From assembly GCF_900142805.1 (NCBI RefSeq), contig NZ_FRCF01000003.1:230262-294261 (forward strand): a DNA stretch of 64,000 bases, in the 5' to 3' direction. The notes beneath the pieces are model-generated. The model did no database searches, was not told the origin of the DNA, and saw only the letters and a list, made by a program, of their open reading frames with translations. Of the stretch, positions 55,596 through 64,000 are shown piece after piece. The DNA is from Lacicoccus alkaliphilus DSM 16010. GTDB taxonomy: Bacteria > Bacillota > Bacilli > Staphylococcales > Salinicoccaceae. A program made the translations under genes and the position numbers. How positions within the stretch are numbered: position 1 is the stretch's first letter; each line of letters starts with the position of its first letter.

Positions 55596-56296
55596 TGGAG
55601 AGAAACGACGGTGCAATCAGGCATACTCACAACAGGAAAGCCCGCGAGAAAAGTTCGATGCGCGGCATCATCCCTTTATCTTTTGGTGAGGAGGTGGGGA
55701 ACAGTGTAAGCCACGGTGTCGCCGCCCTCGTCTTCATCATGCTGCTCCCGTTCACCTCTGTGTACATGTATCTGGAAGGCGGGACGGCGCATGCTGTCGC
55801 CGGCTCTATATATGTCATCAGCATACTGCTCATGTTCCTGACCTCGACACTGTACCACTCCATGGCGCATAATACCCAGCATAAATACATCATGCGCCTG
55901 CTCGACCACAGCTTCATCTATATCGCCATTGCCGGGACATATACACCGATCGCGATTTCGGTCATCGGCGGCTTCTGGGGCACATTCACACTCGCCGTTC
56001 AATGGATTGCAGCCTTGTGCGGCATACTGTACAAAATACTGAGTCCAAGAGTCAGTTCCAAAGTCAGCATGATTTTCTACTTGCTGATGGGCTGGATGGC
56101 CGTATTATTTACACCCATCATCATCAGCGAAACGAACTGGGTCTTCATCGGCCTGATTGTGCTCGGCGGCCTCAGTTATACTGCAGGTGCATGGTTTTAT
56201 TCGCAGAAGGAGCGGAATTACTTTCATATGATATGGCACTTCTTCATCATCATTGCAAGCGGATTGCATTATGCGGCCATCGTATTTTATATTTAA
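55595..56296 (+). CDS. Hemolysin III family membrane protein (PAQR-like, YqfA)
   Basis: 233 residues, seven membrane helices. EEVGNSVSHGVAALVFI, STLYHSMAHNTQHKYIMRLLDHSFIYIAIAGTYTP and the final HMIWHFFIIIASGLHYAAI carry the conserved Ser/His/Asp/His metal-site residues of the PAQR/hemolysin III superfamily, which are predicted ceramidase-like hydrolases. Its start overlaps the previous stop by one base. Lipid-related activity would suit the operon, but this is inference. Confidence 0.9.
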   Translation: MERNDGAIRHTHNRKAREKSSMRGIIPLSFGEEVGNSVSHGVAALVFIMLLPFTSVYMYLEGGTAHAVAGSIYVISILLMFLTSTLYHSMAHNTQHKYIMRLLDHSFIYIAIAGTYTPIAISVIGGFWGTFTLAVQWIAALCGILYKILSPRVSSKVSMIFYLLMGWMAVLFTPIIISETNWVFIGLIVLGGLSYTAGAWFYSQKERNYFHMIWHFFIIIASGLHYAAIVFYI

Positions 56297-56362
56297 ACTT
56301 CACTTTTCCCATCAGTTTGTTAAGATGTAACCTGGGTCAAAAATATTTATGGAGTTGATTTG

Positions 56363-57172
56363 ATGAAAATTGTCTTTTACGGGGCAGGGAATATGGCAAG
56401 TGCGATTTTTATCGGAATGATAGAAAATCAAGTTGTGGAGCCTTCTGAGATATACTTGACCAGCAGAAGCATGCAGGAAAAGATAAAGTTCTTTAAAGAA
56501 AACCTGGGCGTCAATGTTTCTTACGACGACACGGAACTATTGAAAGATGCAGATTATGTGATACTTGCGAGCAAGCCACAGAGTTTTCCTTCAGTTGCCA
56601 GCAGAATCAGGCCATATCTTGAACCGAAGACAAAAGTCGTCTCCGTCATGGCAGGGACTCAGATCAAGACGGTCCGGCGGGAATTGAAGACTGAAAACCC
56701 GATTGCTAGAATCATGCCCAACACCAATGCAATGGTACGCCACTCAGTGAACGGCATATCCTATTCCAGTAATTTCACCGACAGGGATGAACTGATAGAA
56801 TTGATGGAGAGTTTTGGAACAACCGTCACAGTCGAGGAAGACGAGATGCATAACATCACCGCGGCGACGGGGTCCGGATCGGCTTTTCTCTATTATATAT
56901 ATGAAAAATACGCAGAAAGTCTGATGGAGTTGGGCTTTGATGAAGAAGAGGCGATGTTCCTGACGCGCAACCTCGTCATCGGGGCCGGCAAGATGGTCGA
57001 AGATTCCGAGCTCTCTTTCAGTGACCTGCGCAAGAATATTACATCAAAACGCGGCACCACAGAGGCGGGGCTGGATGCCCTGGACGGTGAGAGCCTGAAA
57101 AAAATATTGATCACGACCCTGACGGCTGCAGCAAGCCGCAGCGAAGAGCTGAGTCAGGACGAAGATGAGTGA
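56363..57172 (+). CDS. proC: Pyrroline-5-carboxylate reductase
   Basis: 269 residues from the ATG at 56363 (the TTG before it is one codon upstream; GGAGTTGATT). NADP motif GAGNMASA (8-15), VILASKPQ, RIMPNTNAMV, TAATGSGSAFLYYIYE and the C-terminal ITSKRGTTEAGLDAL are all P5CR motifs. Final step of proline synthesis; proline is also an osmolyte. Separate transcription unit with a terminator downstream. Confidence 0.93.
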   Translation: MKIVFYGAGNMASAIFIGMIENQVVEPSEIYLTSRSMQEKIKFFKENLGVNVSYDDTELLKDADYVILASKPQSFPSVASRIRPYLEPKTKVVSVMAGTQIKTVRRELKTENPIARIMPNTNAMVRHSVNGISYSSNFTDRDELIELMESFGTTVTVEEDEMHNITAATGSGSAFLYYIYEKYAESLMELGFDEEEAMFLTRNLVIGAGKMVEDSELSFSDLRKNITSKRGTTEAGLDALDGESLKKILITTLTAAASRSEELSQDEDE

Positions 57173-57178
57173 GGCACG

Positions 57179-57214
57179 AATACTTCATATTAAAATTAAT
57201 ATGAAGTATTTTTT
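57179..57214 (+). terminator. Terminator after proC
   Basis: AATACTTCATATT (57179-57191) pairs with AATATGAAGTATT (57198-57210) followed by T's. AT-rich but perfectly matched. Confidence 0.8.
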
Positions 57215-57229
57215 AAAGGAGGCAGTTCA

Positions 57230-58780
57230 ATGAGGACTCTATATAAAAACGGCAGGATATACAGCATGGCTTCAAAGGATGAGGTCTTTGAGAGCATCCT
57301 GACGGAAGACGGCAGAGTATCGGCCGTCAACCCGGGAGAAGTGGAAGCGGATCAGGTGATCGACCTGCAGGGCGGTGCGATGCTGCCGGGATTGAATGAT
57401 ACACATCTACACCTCGTCATGGTGGGAAAAAGGCTCAAGTCACTTGTTTTATACGATGAAAATGATGTCGACCGCGTAAAAGAACTGATCAACGATCACA
57501 GTTCCGACAGGGAATGGGACTTGATACTGGGTTATGATGAGAACAATTTTAAAGACGGCTACCGCATCAGCCGTCATGAACTGGATGTGTTGACGGATAA
57601 ACCGACGCTCGTTGCACGGGTCTGCCAGCATGCGGGGATCGTCAATACGAAAGCCCTTGAGGCACTGGGCGTCGATGCTTCTGTGGAAGACCCGGAAGGC
57701 GGTTCTTATGAGCGTGATGCGGACGGGGAGCTTACAGGCTGGGTGTACGATACGGCATTCGACATGTTCAGGGCCGCACAGGTCGATGATACGATCGAAT
57801 CGGTCAGCGATGACATCACTGTCGCCGTGGAACATTTATATACGCTCGGTGTTACGGGTGTGCATACTGAGGATATGGCATATTACGGAGAGAATGACAT
57901 TCCGCTCAACGCCTATTTGAACACGATTGGTGAAGATGCCTTAAAATTCAGGGTGAACCTGCTCAGGCATGAATCCGTCTATGAAGAGATGGTGGAGAAG
58001 GCGCCGAGGTATAAAAAAGACTGGGTGGACAAAGATGCCATGAAAATATTCGCAGACGGTGCATTTGGAGGACGGACCGCCCTGATGAAAAAACCTTATG
58101 AACAGAGTGAGGACATCGGGCTGCGCATCCATACAAGTGAAAACCTTGAAGCGCTCGTTCAAAAAGCGAGACGCAACGGTGATGCGGTCGCCGTGCATGT
58201 GATTGGTGACCGGGCGACCGAGATGGTGCTGGATGCGATTGAAAAATACCCTGCACCTGAAGGGCTGCACGACCGGCTGATCCATGTGAGCCTGCTCGAT
58301 GCTGATCTGATGGAAAGAATGTCCAGGCTGAACGTGATATGTGATATCCAGCCTACGTTCCTCACATCAGACATGCCGTGGGTCGAGGATTACATCGGTA
58401 AAGAGCGGGCGGAGCGTCTGTATAATTTCAGGACGATGAGCGAAAAAGGCCTGCTGCTCGGCGGCGGATCGGACGCGCCGATAGAGGATGTCAATCCGCT
58501 CTCAGGTGTTCACGCGCTTGTTACGAGAGAGGGACGGAGCGGGGTTTATAATGAAAGTGAAAAAATCGGCGTCTTTGAGGCGTTTCAGATGTATACTAAA
58601 AATGCTGCGGAAATCGTTTACCGGGGTGACCGTTCAGGCCTGATCAAAGAAGGCTATTATGCAGACTTTACAGTATTCGACCGGGACGTAATGGACGTCA
58701 GGGCGGAAGAATTGCCTGAAGCAAAGGTATTGTATACGATCATCGAAGATGAAGTGGTTTATCAAAAAGGAGGAATTTAG
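57230..58780 (+). CDS. Amidohydrolase family 3 protein (YtcJ-like)
   Basis: 516 residues. LPGLNDTHLHLVMVG gives the first metal His-x-His; VAVHVIGDRATEMVLDAIE, HVSLLDADLMERM and GGGSDAPIEDVNPLSGV are the remaining family blocks, with a composite N- and C-terminal beta domain (HAEIVYRGDRSGLIKEGYYADFTVFD). Metal-dependent hydrolase of N-substituted amides (N-acyl D-amino acids, formamides). RBS AAAGGAGG. The following opine-dehydrogenase-like gene begins directly after its stop. Confidence 0.9.
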   Translation: MRTLYKNGRIYSMASKDEVFESILTEDGRVSAVNPGEVEADQVIDLQGGAMLPGLNDTHLHLVMVGKRLKSLVLYDENDVDRVKELINDHSSDREWDLILGYDENNFKDGYRISRHELDVLTDKPTLVARVCQHAGIVNTKALEALGVDASVEDPEGGSYERDADGELTGWVYDTAFDMFRAAQVDDTIESVSDDITVAVEHLYTLGVTGVHTEDMAYYGENDIPLNAYLNTIGEDALKFRVNLLRHESVYEEMVEKAPRYKKDWVDKDAMKIFADGAFGGRTALMKKPYEQSEDIGLRIHTSENLEALVQKARRNGDAVAVHVIGDRATEMVLDAIEKYPAPEGLHDRLIHVSLLDADLMERMSRLNVICDIQPTFLTSDMPWVEDYIGKERAERLYNFRTMSEKGLLLGGGSDAPIEDVNPLSGVHALVTREGRSGVYNESEKIGVFEAFQMYTKNAAEIVYRGDRSGLIKEGYYADFTVFDRDVMDVRAEELPEAKVLYTIIEDEVVYQKGGI

Positions 58781-59860
58781 GTGGCATTGAAAATTGGTAT
58801 TTTTGGAGCCGGGCACGGTGGAGTGACGGCAGCGGCGGATCTGACGAAAAGAGGGCATACGGTCACTTTGTATCAGTCGCCGGATTCGAAAAGTGATTTG
58901 AGCAAACTGAGGGAAAGCAATGAAATCATATTGAACGGAGACCCGGTGAAGATCCACTCTTTCACCCGTGATGTGACGGAAGCGGTCGGCGGGCAGGATG
59001 TGCTGATGCTTGCGATACCTGCACCTGCTGTCGAGAAGGTGGCGGAAAACATCGCACAGTACATCGAAGATGGACAGCATATCTATATCAACAGCGCGAG
59101 TGCGATGTGCAGCATCAGATTCCGCAATGTCATGGAGAAGCTTGGCATAGATAAAGACATCAGAGTGGGAGAATCCATGTCGCTGACCTATGCTTCAAGA
59201 TATGATGCGGCAGCCAATGAAGCGAAGTTGATCGGCTTCAATGAGCATAACCTGTTTGCAGCTTATCCGGCCAAAGATACCGATGAAATGCTGGAAGTTC
59301 TAAGCGAGATGTATGATTTCGTCAAAGCTGAAACCATCATCGAGGTCACGCTGAATAACGGCAACCCGGAAAGCCATCCGGGGCCGTCCATCCTGAATGC
59401 CGGACGCATCGACTATGCAGGAGACAGTTTCTACTTATATAAAGAAGGCATCACGGAACATACGGTCAATGTCGTGCATAAAATAGACGAAGAACGTCAG
59501 GCGATATGCAGGAAGCTTGGCTATGAAGCGGTCGATAAATCAGCACGCAGCGTGAGAAGCGGGTATTTCGAAGAAGGGAAACCGCTCCTTAAACAGTTCA
59601 ATGAATCGCCCGTACTTCGTGAAATCCTTGGGCCGACCCATCTTGAAAACCGCTACATCACTGAAGATGTGGAAAGCGGGCTTGTACTCTGGGCAAGCAT
59701 CGGCGATGCTGTGGGAGTGGACACGCCGGTGATGGATTCCGTGATCACACTGACCGGGGTCCTTCTCGAAAGGGATTATTTTGAAATCGGCCTGACGCTG
59801 GATAAACTCGGCATTGACATAAAGGACGCCGAAGAGCTGAACAAGATCATGATCGGATGA
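58781..59860 (+). CDS. NAD/NADP octopine/nopaline dehydrogenase family protein
   Basis: 359 residues from a GTG that follows the previous stop with no gap; RBS AGGAGGAATTTAG. N-terminal Rossmann motif IGIFGAGHGGVTAAADL (5-21). C-terminal ODH domain with NNGNPESHPGPSILNAGRIDY, where the histidine is the likely catalytic residue. Family reactions reduce an imine between an amino acid and a 2-oxo acid, or oxidise an N-(carboxyalkyl) amino acid. Tight coupling to an amidohydrolase suggests breakdown of opine-like or N-substituted amino acids. Confidence 0.88.
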   Translation: MALKIGIFGAGHGGVTAAADLTKRGHTVTLYQSPDSKSDLSKLRESNEIILNGDPVKIHSFTRDVTEAVGGQDVLMLAIPAPAVEKVAENIAQYIEDGQHIYINSASAMCSIRFRNVMEKLGIDKDIRVGESMSLTYASRYDAAANEAKLIGFNEHNLFAAYPAKDTDEMLEVLSEMYDFVKAETIIEVTLNNGNPESHPGPSILNAGRIDYAGDSFYLYKEGITEHTVNVVHKIDEERQAICRKLGYEAVDKSARSVRSGYFEEGKPLLKQFNESPVLREILGPTHLENRYITEDVESGLVLWASIGDAVGVDTPVMDSVITLTGVLLERDYFEIGLTLDKLGIDIKDAEELNKIMIG

Positions 59861-59878
59861 TCGGTTTTGATATAAAAT

Positions 59879-59916
59879 AAGAATCGTACTCATCCCCGGG
59901 ATGAGTACGATTCTTT
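59879..59916. terminator. Bidirectional terminator
   Basis: GAATCGTACTCATCCC (59881-59896) and its exact reverse complement (59898-59913) form a 16-bp stem with flanking A/T tails; convergent genes on both sides. Confidence 0.92.
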
Positions 59917-61292
59917 TATTCCATATCCTTTTTATAGTATTTACCTTCAGTATGGAAAAATTCCTTATAAAGTTCAATGATTTTAGGTGACAGCAGGAAC
60001 ACGGCGATCAGGTTCGGCAGCACTACAAAGAACAATGTCAGGTCGAGCAGTGACCAAAGGAAGGTGGCACCGCCGATGGCACCGATGACGATTGAAACGA
60101 TATAGACGACTTTGATCACTTTGCCGGCCCATAGTCCGAACAGGAATTCCGCCTGTCTTGCACCGTAAAATATAACGACTGTAATTGTGGAGAAAACGAA
60201 TAAGACCAGTGCAATCGCGACCATGCTGCCGCCAAAAGTTCCGAAAGTCTCTTCAAATGCACGTGAAGTCAGTGCTTCACGGACATTATCCTCATGTGCA
60301 TCACCATGCTGCCACACACCTGTGATCAGTACAACGAATCCGGTGATCGTACAGACGACCAGAGTATCGACGACGATTTGGACGATGGCCCAGAAGGCCT
60401 GTCTGACGGGGTGATCGGTCTGTGCTGCTGCATGGGCAATCGGAGATGTACCGAGTCCGGCTTCGTTACTGTATATGCCCCGGGCAAATCCCCACCGGAT
60501 CGATTCCGCCAATACGACACCGGCGCCTCCGCCGAGTGCGGCTGTCGGGTTGAAAGCTTCGGTGAAGATAAGGGCGAATATCTCTGGCACCATTTCGACA
60601 TGCATGAAAATGATGATCAATCCTGCAATAATATAGAAGAAAGCCATCACAGGCACCAGATATGAAGTGACCCGGCCGATGCGCCTGACACCGCCGAACA
60701 CCACGATGCCTGCAAAGATGGCAATGGATATGCCGGTATAAATCGGCGGCACCGAGAAACTGTCAGTCACTGTACTGGCAACGGCGTTGCTCTGCACCAT
60801 GATGCTTGGTATCAGTTCTATCATCAGGAAAAAGGCGTACCAGACAGCGAGTATTTTCCCGATCAACGGCCACTTGATTCCGTTCTGCATATAATACATG
60901 GGACCGCCCACATATTCCCCGGCGGCATTTTTCTCACGGTAATGGACACCGAGTACGGTTTCCCCGAACTTCAAAGCCATTCCGAGAAAAGCGATGACCC
61001 ACATCCAGAACAATGCACCGGGGCCGCCGAGCATGATTGCCACCGGTACACCGACGATGTTGGCCGCACCGATTGTGGAAGACAGTGCAGTGGTCATAGT
61101 CTGAAATGGTGTGATGGTCCCCTTGCCCTTCGTCTTCTTACCAACCTGTCCGATGGTCTGCTGAAATATGTAGAGCGGTATTCTGAACTGGAAAAACTTC
61201 AATCGGAAAGTCAGGAATACACTTGTGATCAAAAGCGCGATAATGATGGGATATCCCCACAGGAAGTCGGATATTGCGACAATAGTTTCCAT
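59916..61292 (-). CDS. Sodium:alanine (AGCS) amino acid symporter
   Basis: 458 residues from the ATG at 61292, 9 bases after GGGG; ATG 61301 is also possible. PFQTMTTALSSTIGAANIVGVPVAIMLGGPGALFWMWV is the AGCS signature, and NEAGLGTSPIAHAAA is the second. About eleven helices. Imports alanine, glycine or related amino acids with sodium. It converges on the amidohydrolase/opine operon. Confidence 0.93.
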   Translation of the reverse strand: METIVAISDFLWGYPIIIALLITSVFLTFRLKFFQFRIPLYIFQQTIGQVGKKTKGKGTITPFQTMTTALSSTIGAANIVGVPVAIMLGGPGALFWMWVIAFLGMALKFGETVLGVHYREKNAAGEYVGGPMYYMQNGIKWPLIGKILAVWYAFFLMIELIPSIMVQSNAVASTVTDSFSVPPIYTGISIAIFAGIVVFGGVRRIGRVTSYLVPVMAFFYIIAGLIIIFMHVEMVPEIFALIFTEAFNPTAALGGGAGVVLAESIRWGFARGIYSNEAGLGTSPIAHAAAQTDHPVRQAFWAIVQIVVDTLVVCTITGFVVLITGVWQHGDAHEDNVREALTSRAFEETFGTFGGSMVAIALVLFVFSTITVVIFYGARQAEFLFGLWAGKVIKVVYIVSIVIGAIGGATFLWSLLDLTLFFVVLPNLIAVFLLSPKIIELYKEFFHTEGKYYKKDME

Positions 61293-61545
61293 CCATCTCA
61301 TCCCCAATATTCAATTTTTATTTCTTACAATTGATATTATAAAAATAAATATGAAAAATCAACATAATTTTAAGAATATTTTAAATATTCCTGAGTGTAT
61401 TAATCAATATTTCCTGTCATTCTAAAAAGGGAGTTTGAGTGAAGAGTGTGGGGCTTATCATAAATCCGGGGAGATTTTTTTATTTATTAGATAGTGATTA
61501 TGTTATGATTATTATATTGAATTTTAAACACAAAGGAGAAATACA

Positions 61546-62598
61546 ATGTTATCAACTAAAGAAGTAGAAGAGCTTCTCGGTGAAATCAATGATCCGGTCC
61601 TGAAGATTCCCATGAAAGATACCGAGGGAATCGTGGAAGTTAAGATAAAAGAAGAAAAAGAGCATGTCAGCGTCAAACTCGCCATCGGACGTATGGGTGG
61701 ACAGGAGCAGCTTGACCTGCAGATGACGGTGGTCGACCTGCTTAAGGAAAACGGTTTTGCCACAGTCGGCATCCGCTTTGAAGAATTGGAAGACGATCTC
61801 ATCAATGAGCACCGCGGCAGTGACGCTTCCGAGATAGAAAGCAAGTTCAGTGACGGCAAGACTGAATTCATCGCCATCGCTTCCGGTAAGGGTGGTGTCG
61901 GTAAATCGACGGTCGCAGTCAACATTGCAGTATCCCTTGCCAATGCGGGCAAGAAAGTGGGGATCATCGATGCTGACATATACGGATTCAGTGTGCCGGA
62001 TATGATGGGCATAATGGAGAAGCCGGCTGTTGAAGATGAGAAGATCATACCAGTCAACCGTTACGGTGTCCAAGTCATCTCCATGGCATTTTTCGTGGAG
62101 GAGAACACCCCTGTCATCTGGCGCGGGCCGATGCTTGGTAAAATGCTGACGAGTTTCTTCAATGAAGTGCAGTGGGGTGAATTGGATTATCTGCTCCTCG
62201 ATCTGCCACCGGGCACGGGTGACATTGCCCTTGATGTGCATCAGATGCTTCCATCGAGTAAAGAGATCATCGTCACAACGCCTCACCCGACAGCAGCGTT
62301 CGTCGCAGCGCGTGCTGGTTCAATGGCGCTTCACACCGATCATGAAATCATCGGTGTGATTGAGAACATGAGTTATTTTGAAAGTGAAACGACAGGACAG
62401 AAGGAATATGTCTTTGGAACAGGCGGCGGTGAAAAACTCGCAGCAGACCTGGAAGTCCCGTTACTCGGTCAGGTGCCGCTCGGCCAGCCGGAGTGGGACC
62501 ATGATGATTTCGCACCTTCCATATACAAAGAAGGTCAGATCAGCGATATCTACAGGGACATAGCAAACGGGATCATCGCCCAGAGTAAAGACAAGTAG
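61546..62598 (+). CDS. mrp: Mrp/ApbC/NBP35-type P-loop ATPase (SalA-like)
   Basis: 350 residues. N-terminal MIP18-like (DUF59-type) domain (1-80), then the deviant Walker A SGKGGVGKST (113-122), IDADIYGFSVPDMMG, and LDLPPGTGDIALDV. The CxxC motif used by iron-sulfur carrier Mrp proteins is absent: the segment after IENMSYF reads ESETTGQKEYVFG. Bacillus SalA, a relative, affects gene regulation rather than cluster transfer. The gene is followed by kbaA after 11 bases, as in other Bacilli. Confidence 0.92.
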   Translation: MLSTKEVEELLGEINDPVLKIPMKDTEGIVEVKIKEEKEHVSVKLAIGRMGGQEQLDLQMTVVDLLKENGFATVGIRFEELEDDLINEHRGSDASEIESKFSDGKTEFIAIASGKGGVGKSTVAVNIAVSLANAGKKVGIIDADIYGFSVPDMMGIMEKPAVEDEKIIPVNRYGVQVISMAFFVEENTPVIWRGPMLGKMLTSFFNEVQWGELDYLLLDLPPGTGDIALDVHQMLPSSKEIIVTTPHPTAAFVAARAGSMALHTDHEIIGVIENMSYFESETTGQKEYVFGTGGGEKLAADLEVPLLGQVPLGQPEWDHDDFAPSIYKEGQISDIYRDIANGIIAQSKDK

Positions 62599-62609
62599 GA
62601 GAAAGCTGT

Positions 62610-63395
62610 ATGACATCAAAATATCTGGTTAAGTTTTATTTCACCACTTTACTCATCGGAACCCTCATATCCACTGTCATCAGTCTGATACTGGAATATG
62701 AAAATGTGACCAGCTACCTCTTCAGGGGCGAGATCGGGGAATTTCTGGCCGGCCTTGTATGGTTCATCACTTTCGGTTTACTGATAGCGACCATCAGTCA
62801 AGTGGCGTTTTTCGTATATCTGTTCATTCACCCGTTGGGTATGGGGATATTCAAAGGTTTTTGGCCCTATATCCAGCTGCTACTCATAATTTACGCGGTC
62901 TTCGACCTATTCTATTTCAGATTTTATGAAGTCGGTGTGGATCAGGGAGCCGTATGGGGTTTCATGTGGATACCGATAATGATGATTGTATTCGGCATCG
63001 TCGTGGCAAGATACAAGAATCGACAGGTGGAAGGCGCAAATGTCTTCATCCCTTCATTATTCTTCATGGTGTTCATTACAGCAATCACGATGATCCCTTT
63101 CATAGTGGTGGATGACACCTCATGGATTTTCAGGTCGGTATTCGCAATTCTTGTGATGAATGCGTACCAGCTCATTAAACTTCCGGATTATATAGAAGCT
63201 TCCCGGCAGGAGAAAGAGAGACGTGGAAGAATCACTAAAAGTGACATCAATGATAAAAAGCGTGCAGAACTCAGAAAAGAACGGGATGAAGAGGCCCGTC
63301 TGGAAAAGCAGGCTAAGAAACAGAAACGGAAAGTCAAAAGTGATGATAAGAAGGCGGCAAAAAGCCGCAAAAGAGGCAGCGTCAAGCAGCAGTAA
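62610..63395 (+). CDS. kbaA: KbaA family (KinB-signalling activation) membrane protein
   Basis: 261 residues. Six membrane helices up to about residue 195, then a long, highly charged C-terminal tail (RQEKERRGRITKSD...KKQKRKVKSDDKKAAKSRKRG). KbaA in Bacillus assists the sporulation kinase KinB; here no sporulation genes are seen, and homologues persist in non-sporulating cocci, so the ancestral role must be different. The basic tail is longer than in Bacillus. Co-transcribed with mrp. Confidence 0.85.
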   Translation: MTSKYLVKFYFTTLLIGTLISTVISLILEYENVTSYLFRGEIGEFLAGLVWFITFGLLIATISQVAFFVYLFIHPLGMGIFKGFWPYIQLLLIIYAVFDLFYFRFYEVGVDQGAVWGFMWIPIMMIVFGIVVARYKNRQVEGANVFIPSLFFMVFITAITMIPFIVVDDTSWIFRSVFAILVMNAYQLIKLPDYIEASRQEKERRGRITKSDINDKKRAELRKERDEEARLEKQAKKQKRKVKSDDKKAAKSRKRGSVKQQ

Positions 63396-63405
63396 GTCTT
63401 TTAAC

Positions 63406-63440
63406 GCCCGGCACCTTCACTGGTGTCGGGCGCTTTTTTC
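63406..63440 (+). terminator. Terminator of mrp-kbaA
   Basis: CGCCCGGCACC (63406-63416) pairs with GGTGTCGGGCG (63423-63433, one G-U), followed by C and six T. Confidence 0.92.
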
Positions 63441-63504
63441 ATCTATGATCCAAAGGTCATCCGAGGTTGCTTGTAAAAGTACAACAAAAGATGAACGGAA
63501 TGTG

Positions 63505-63533
63505 TTGACGGTCTTGAAGAAACTTGGTATTCT
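63505..63533 (+). promoter_or_regulatory. rRNA operon promoter P1
   Basis: TTGACG (63505-63510), 17 bases, TATTCT (63528-63533). The preceding A-rich stretch (63475-63490) could be an UP element. About 300 bases before 16S. Confidence 0.7.
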
Positions 63534-63621
63534 ATAAAAGTCGTCTTAAGAGACGTACGCAACTAGCACGGCAGACGGAAATTCCAAATATTAATTTTGT
63601 TAAATTAATATTAAATTACTG

Positions 63622-63650
63622 TTGCAAAGAAATAAAAGCTGTGCTAAGAT
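63622..63650 (+). promoter_or_regulatory. rRNA operon promoter P2
   Basis: TTGCAA (63622-63627), 17 bases, TAAGAT (63645-63650), with AT-rich sequence directly upstream. Tandem promoters are normal for Bacilli rrn operons. The 155 bases between here and 16S hold the leader with RNase III processing sequences; no gene is seen there. Confidence 0.7.
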
Positions 63651-63805
63651 AGTAAAGCAGTCAAACGAAGAACATTGAAAACTGAATGACAATATGTCAA
63701 CGTTTAATTCCGATAAAAGCTTCTATTACAGGAGCGGTTGAGGCGGCCAACTAAAAAAACGCAGTGGTACTTATGGTACCGACCGAGCTCAAGATGAGCT
63801 TTCCA

Positions 63806-64000
<195 letters not shown>

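Overview
The window is a contiguous piece of a low-to-mid GC Gram-positive chromosome. It has the Bacilli order rpoA-rplQ-ecfA1-ecfA2-ecfT-truA-rplM-rpsI at the left end, strong GGAGG ribosome sites, T-box leaders, and a Bacilli-type 16S rRNA 5' end on the right edge. Staphylococcal-type genes (salA/mrp next to kbaA, mntABC with mntR, pdp), two BCCT osmolyte transporters and the absence of sporulation genes suggest a halotolerant member of the Staphylococcaceae (Salinicoccus/Jeotgalicoccus-like). That assignment is inference; no database was searched. No IS element, prophage, CRISPR array or tRNA gene was seen.

Layout. 1-4.9 kb: ribosomal proteins, energy-coupling factor module and pseudouridine synthase. 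5-11.7 kb: membrane proteins, a decayed YefM-YoeB toxin-antitoxin module, a small lipoprotein with no normal start codon, an NHL propeller, an arylamine acetyltransferase and oxidoreductases. 11.7-24.9 kb: a BCCT transporter coupled to a CocE-type hydrolase, an intact RelE-type toxin-antitoxin pair, two divergent related membrane transporters, an M20 amidohydrolase, an exonuclease and a short-type aconitase. 25-29.5 kb: DUF438/hemerythrin-PAS protein, ferritin, a 51-bp tandem repeat and catalase. 29.7-32.2 kb: trpE-trpG behind two tandem tryptophan T-boxes. 32.2-39.9 kb: topoisomerase III, a frameshifted YaiI gene, HesB-like protein, XRE-DUF2975 pair, ChrA, HAD hydrolase and Dps. 40-46.7 kb: manganese ABC transporter and MntR, second BCCT transporter, hemerythrin. 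47.5-50.6 kb: kynurenine operon kynU-kynB-kynA plus an unknown gene. 50.7-56.3 kb: a sulfolipid-type operon. 56.3-63.4 kb: proC, amidohydrolase, opine-dehydrogenase-like enzyme, AgcS symporter, mrp and kbaA. 63.5-64 kb: tandem rRNA promoters and the start of a 16S gene.

The most notable region is 50.7-56.3 kb. It holds a UDP-sulfoquinovose synthase (SQD1/SqdB) and an SQD2/SqdX-like glycosyltransferase, followed by pyrimidine-nucleoside phosphorylase, a UDP-sugar pyrophosphorylase and a hemolysin-III family membrane protein, all closely spaced behind one good promoter. This looks like a self-contained pathway for a sulfonated glycolipid in a non-photosynthetic coccus. Second in interest is the handling of tryptophan and anthranilate: trpEG alone under a double T-box, and, 15 kb away, a tryptophan-degrading operon whose product is also anthranilate.

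Iron, manganese and oxidative-stress genes recur (ferritin, catalase, Dps, two hemerythrin proteins, MntABC/MntR). Coordinates of starts were adjusted to ribosome sites where the longest reading frame was not convincing. All motif positions were read by eye.
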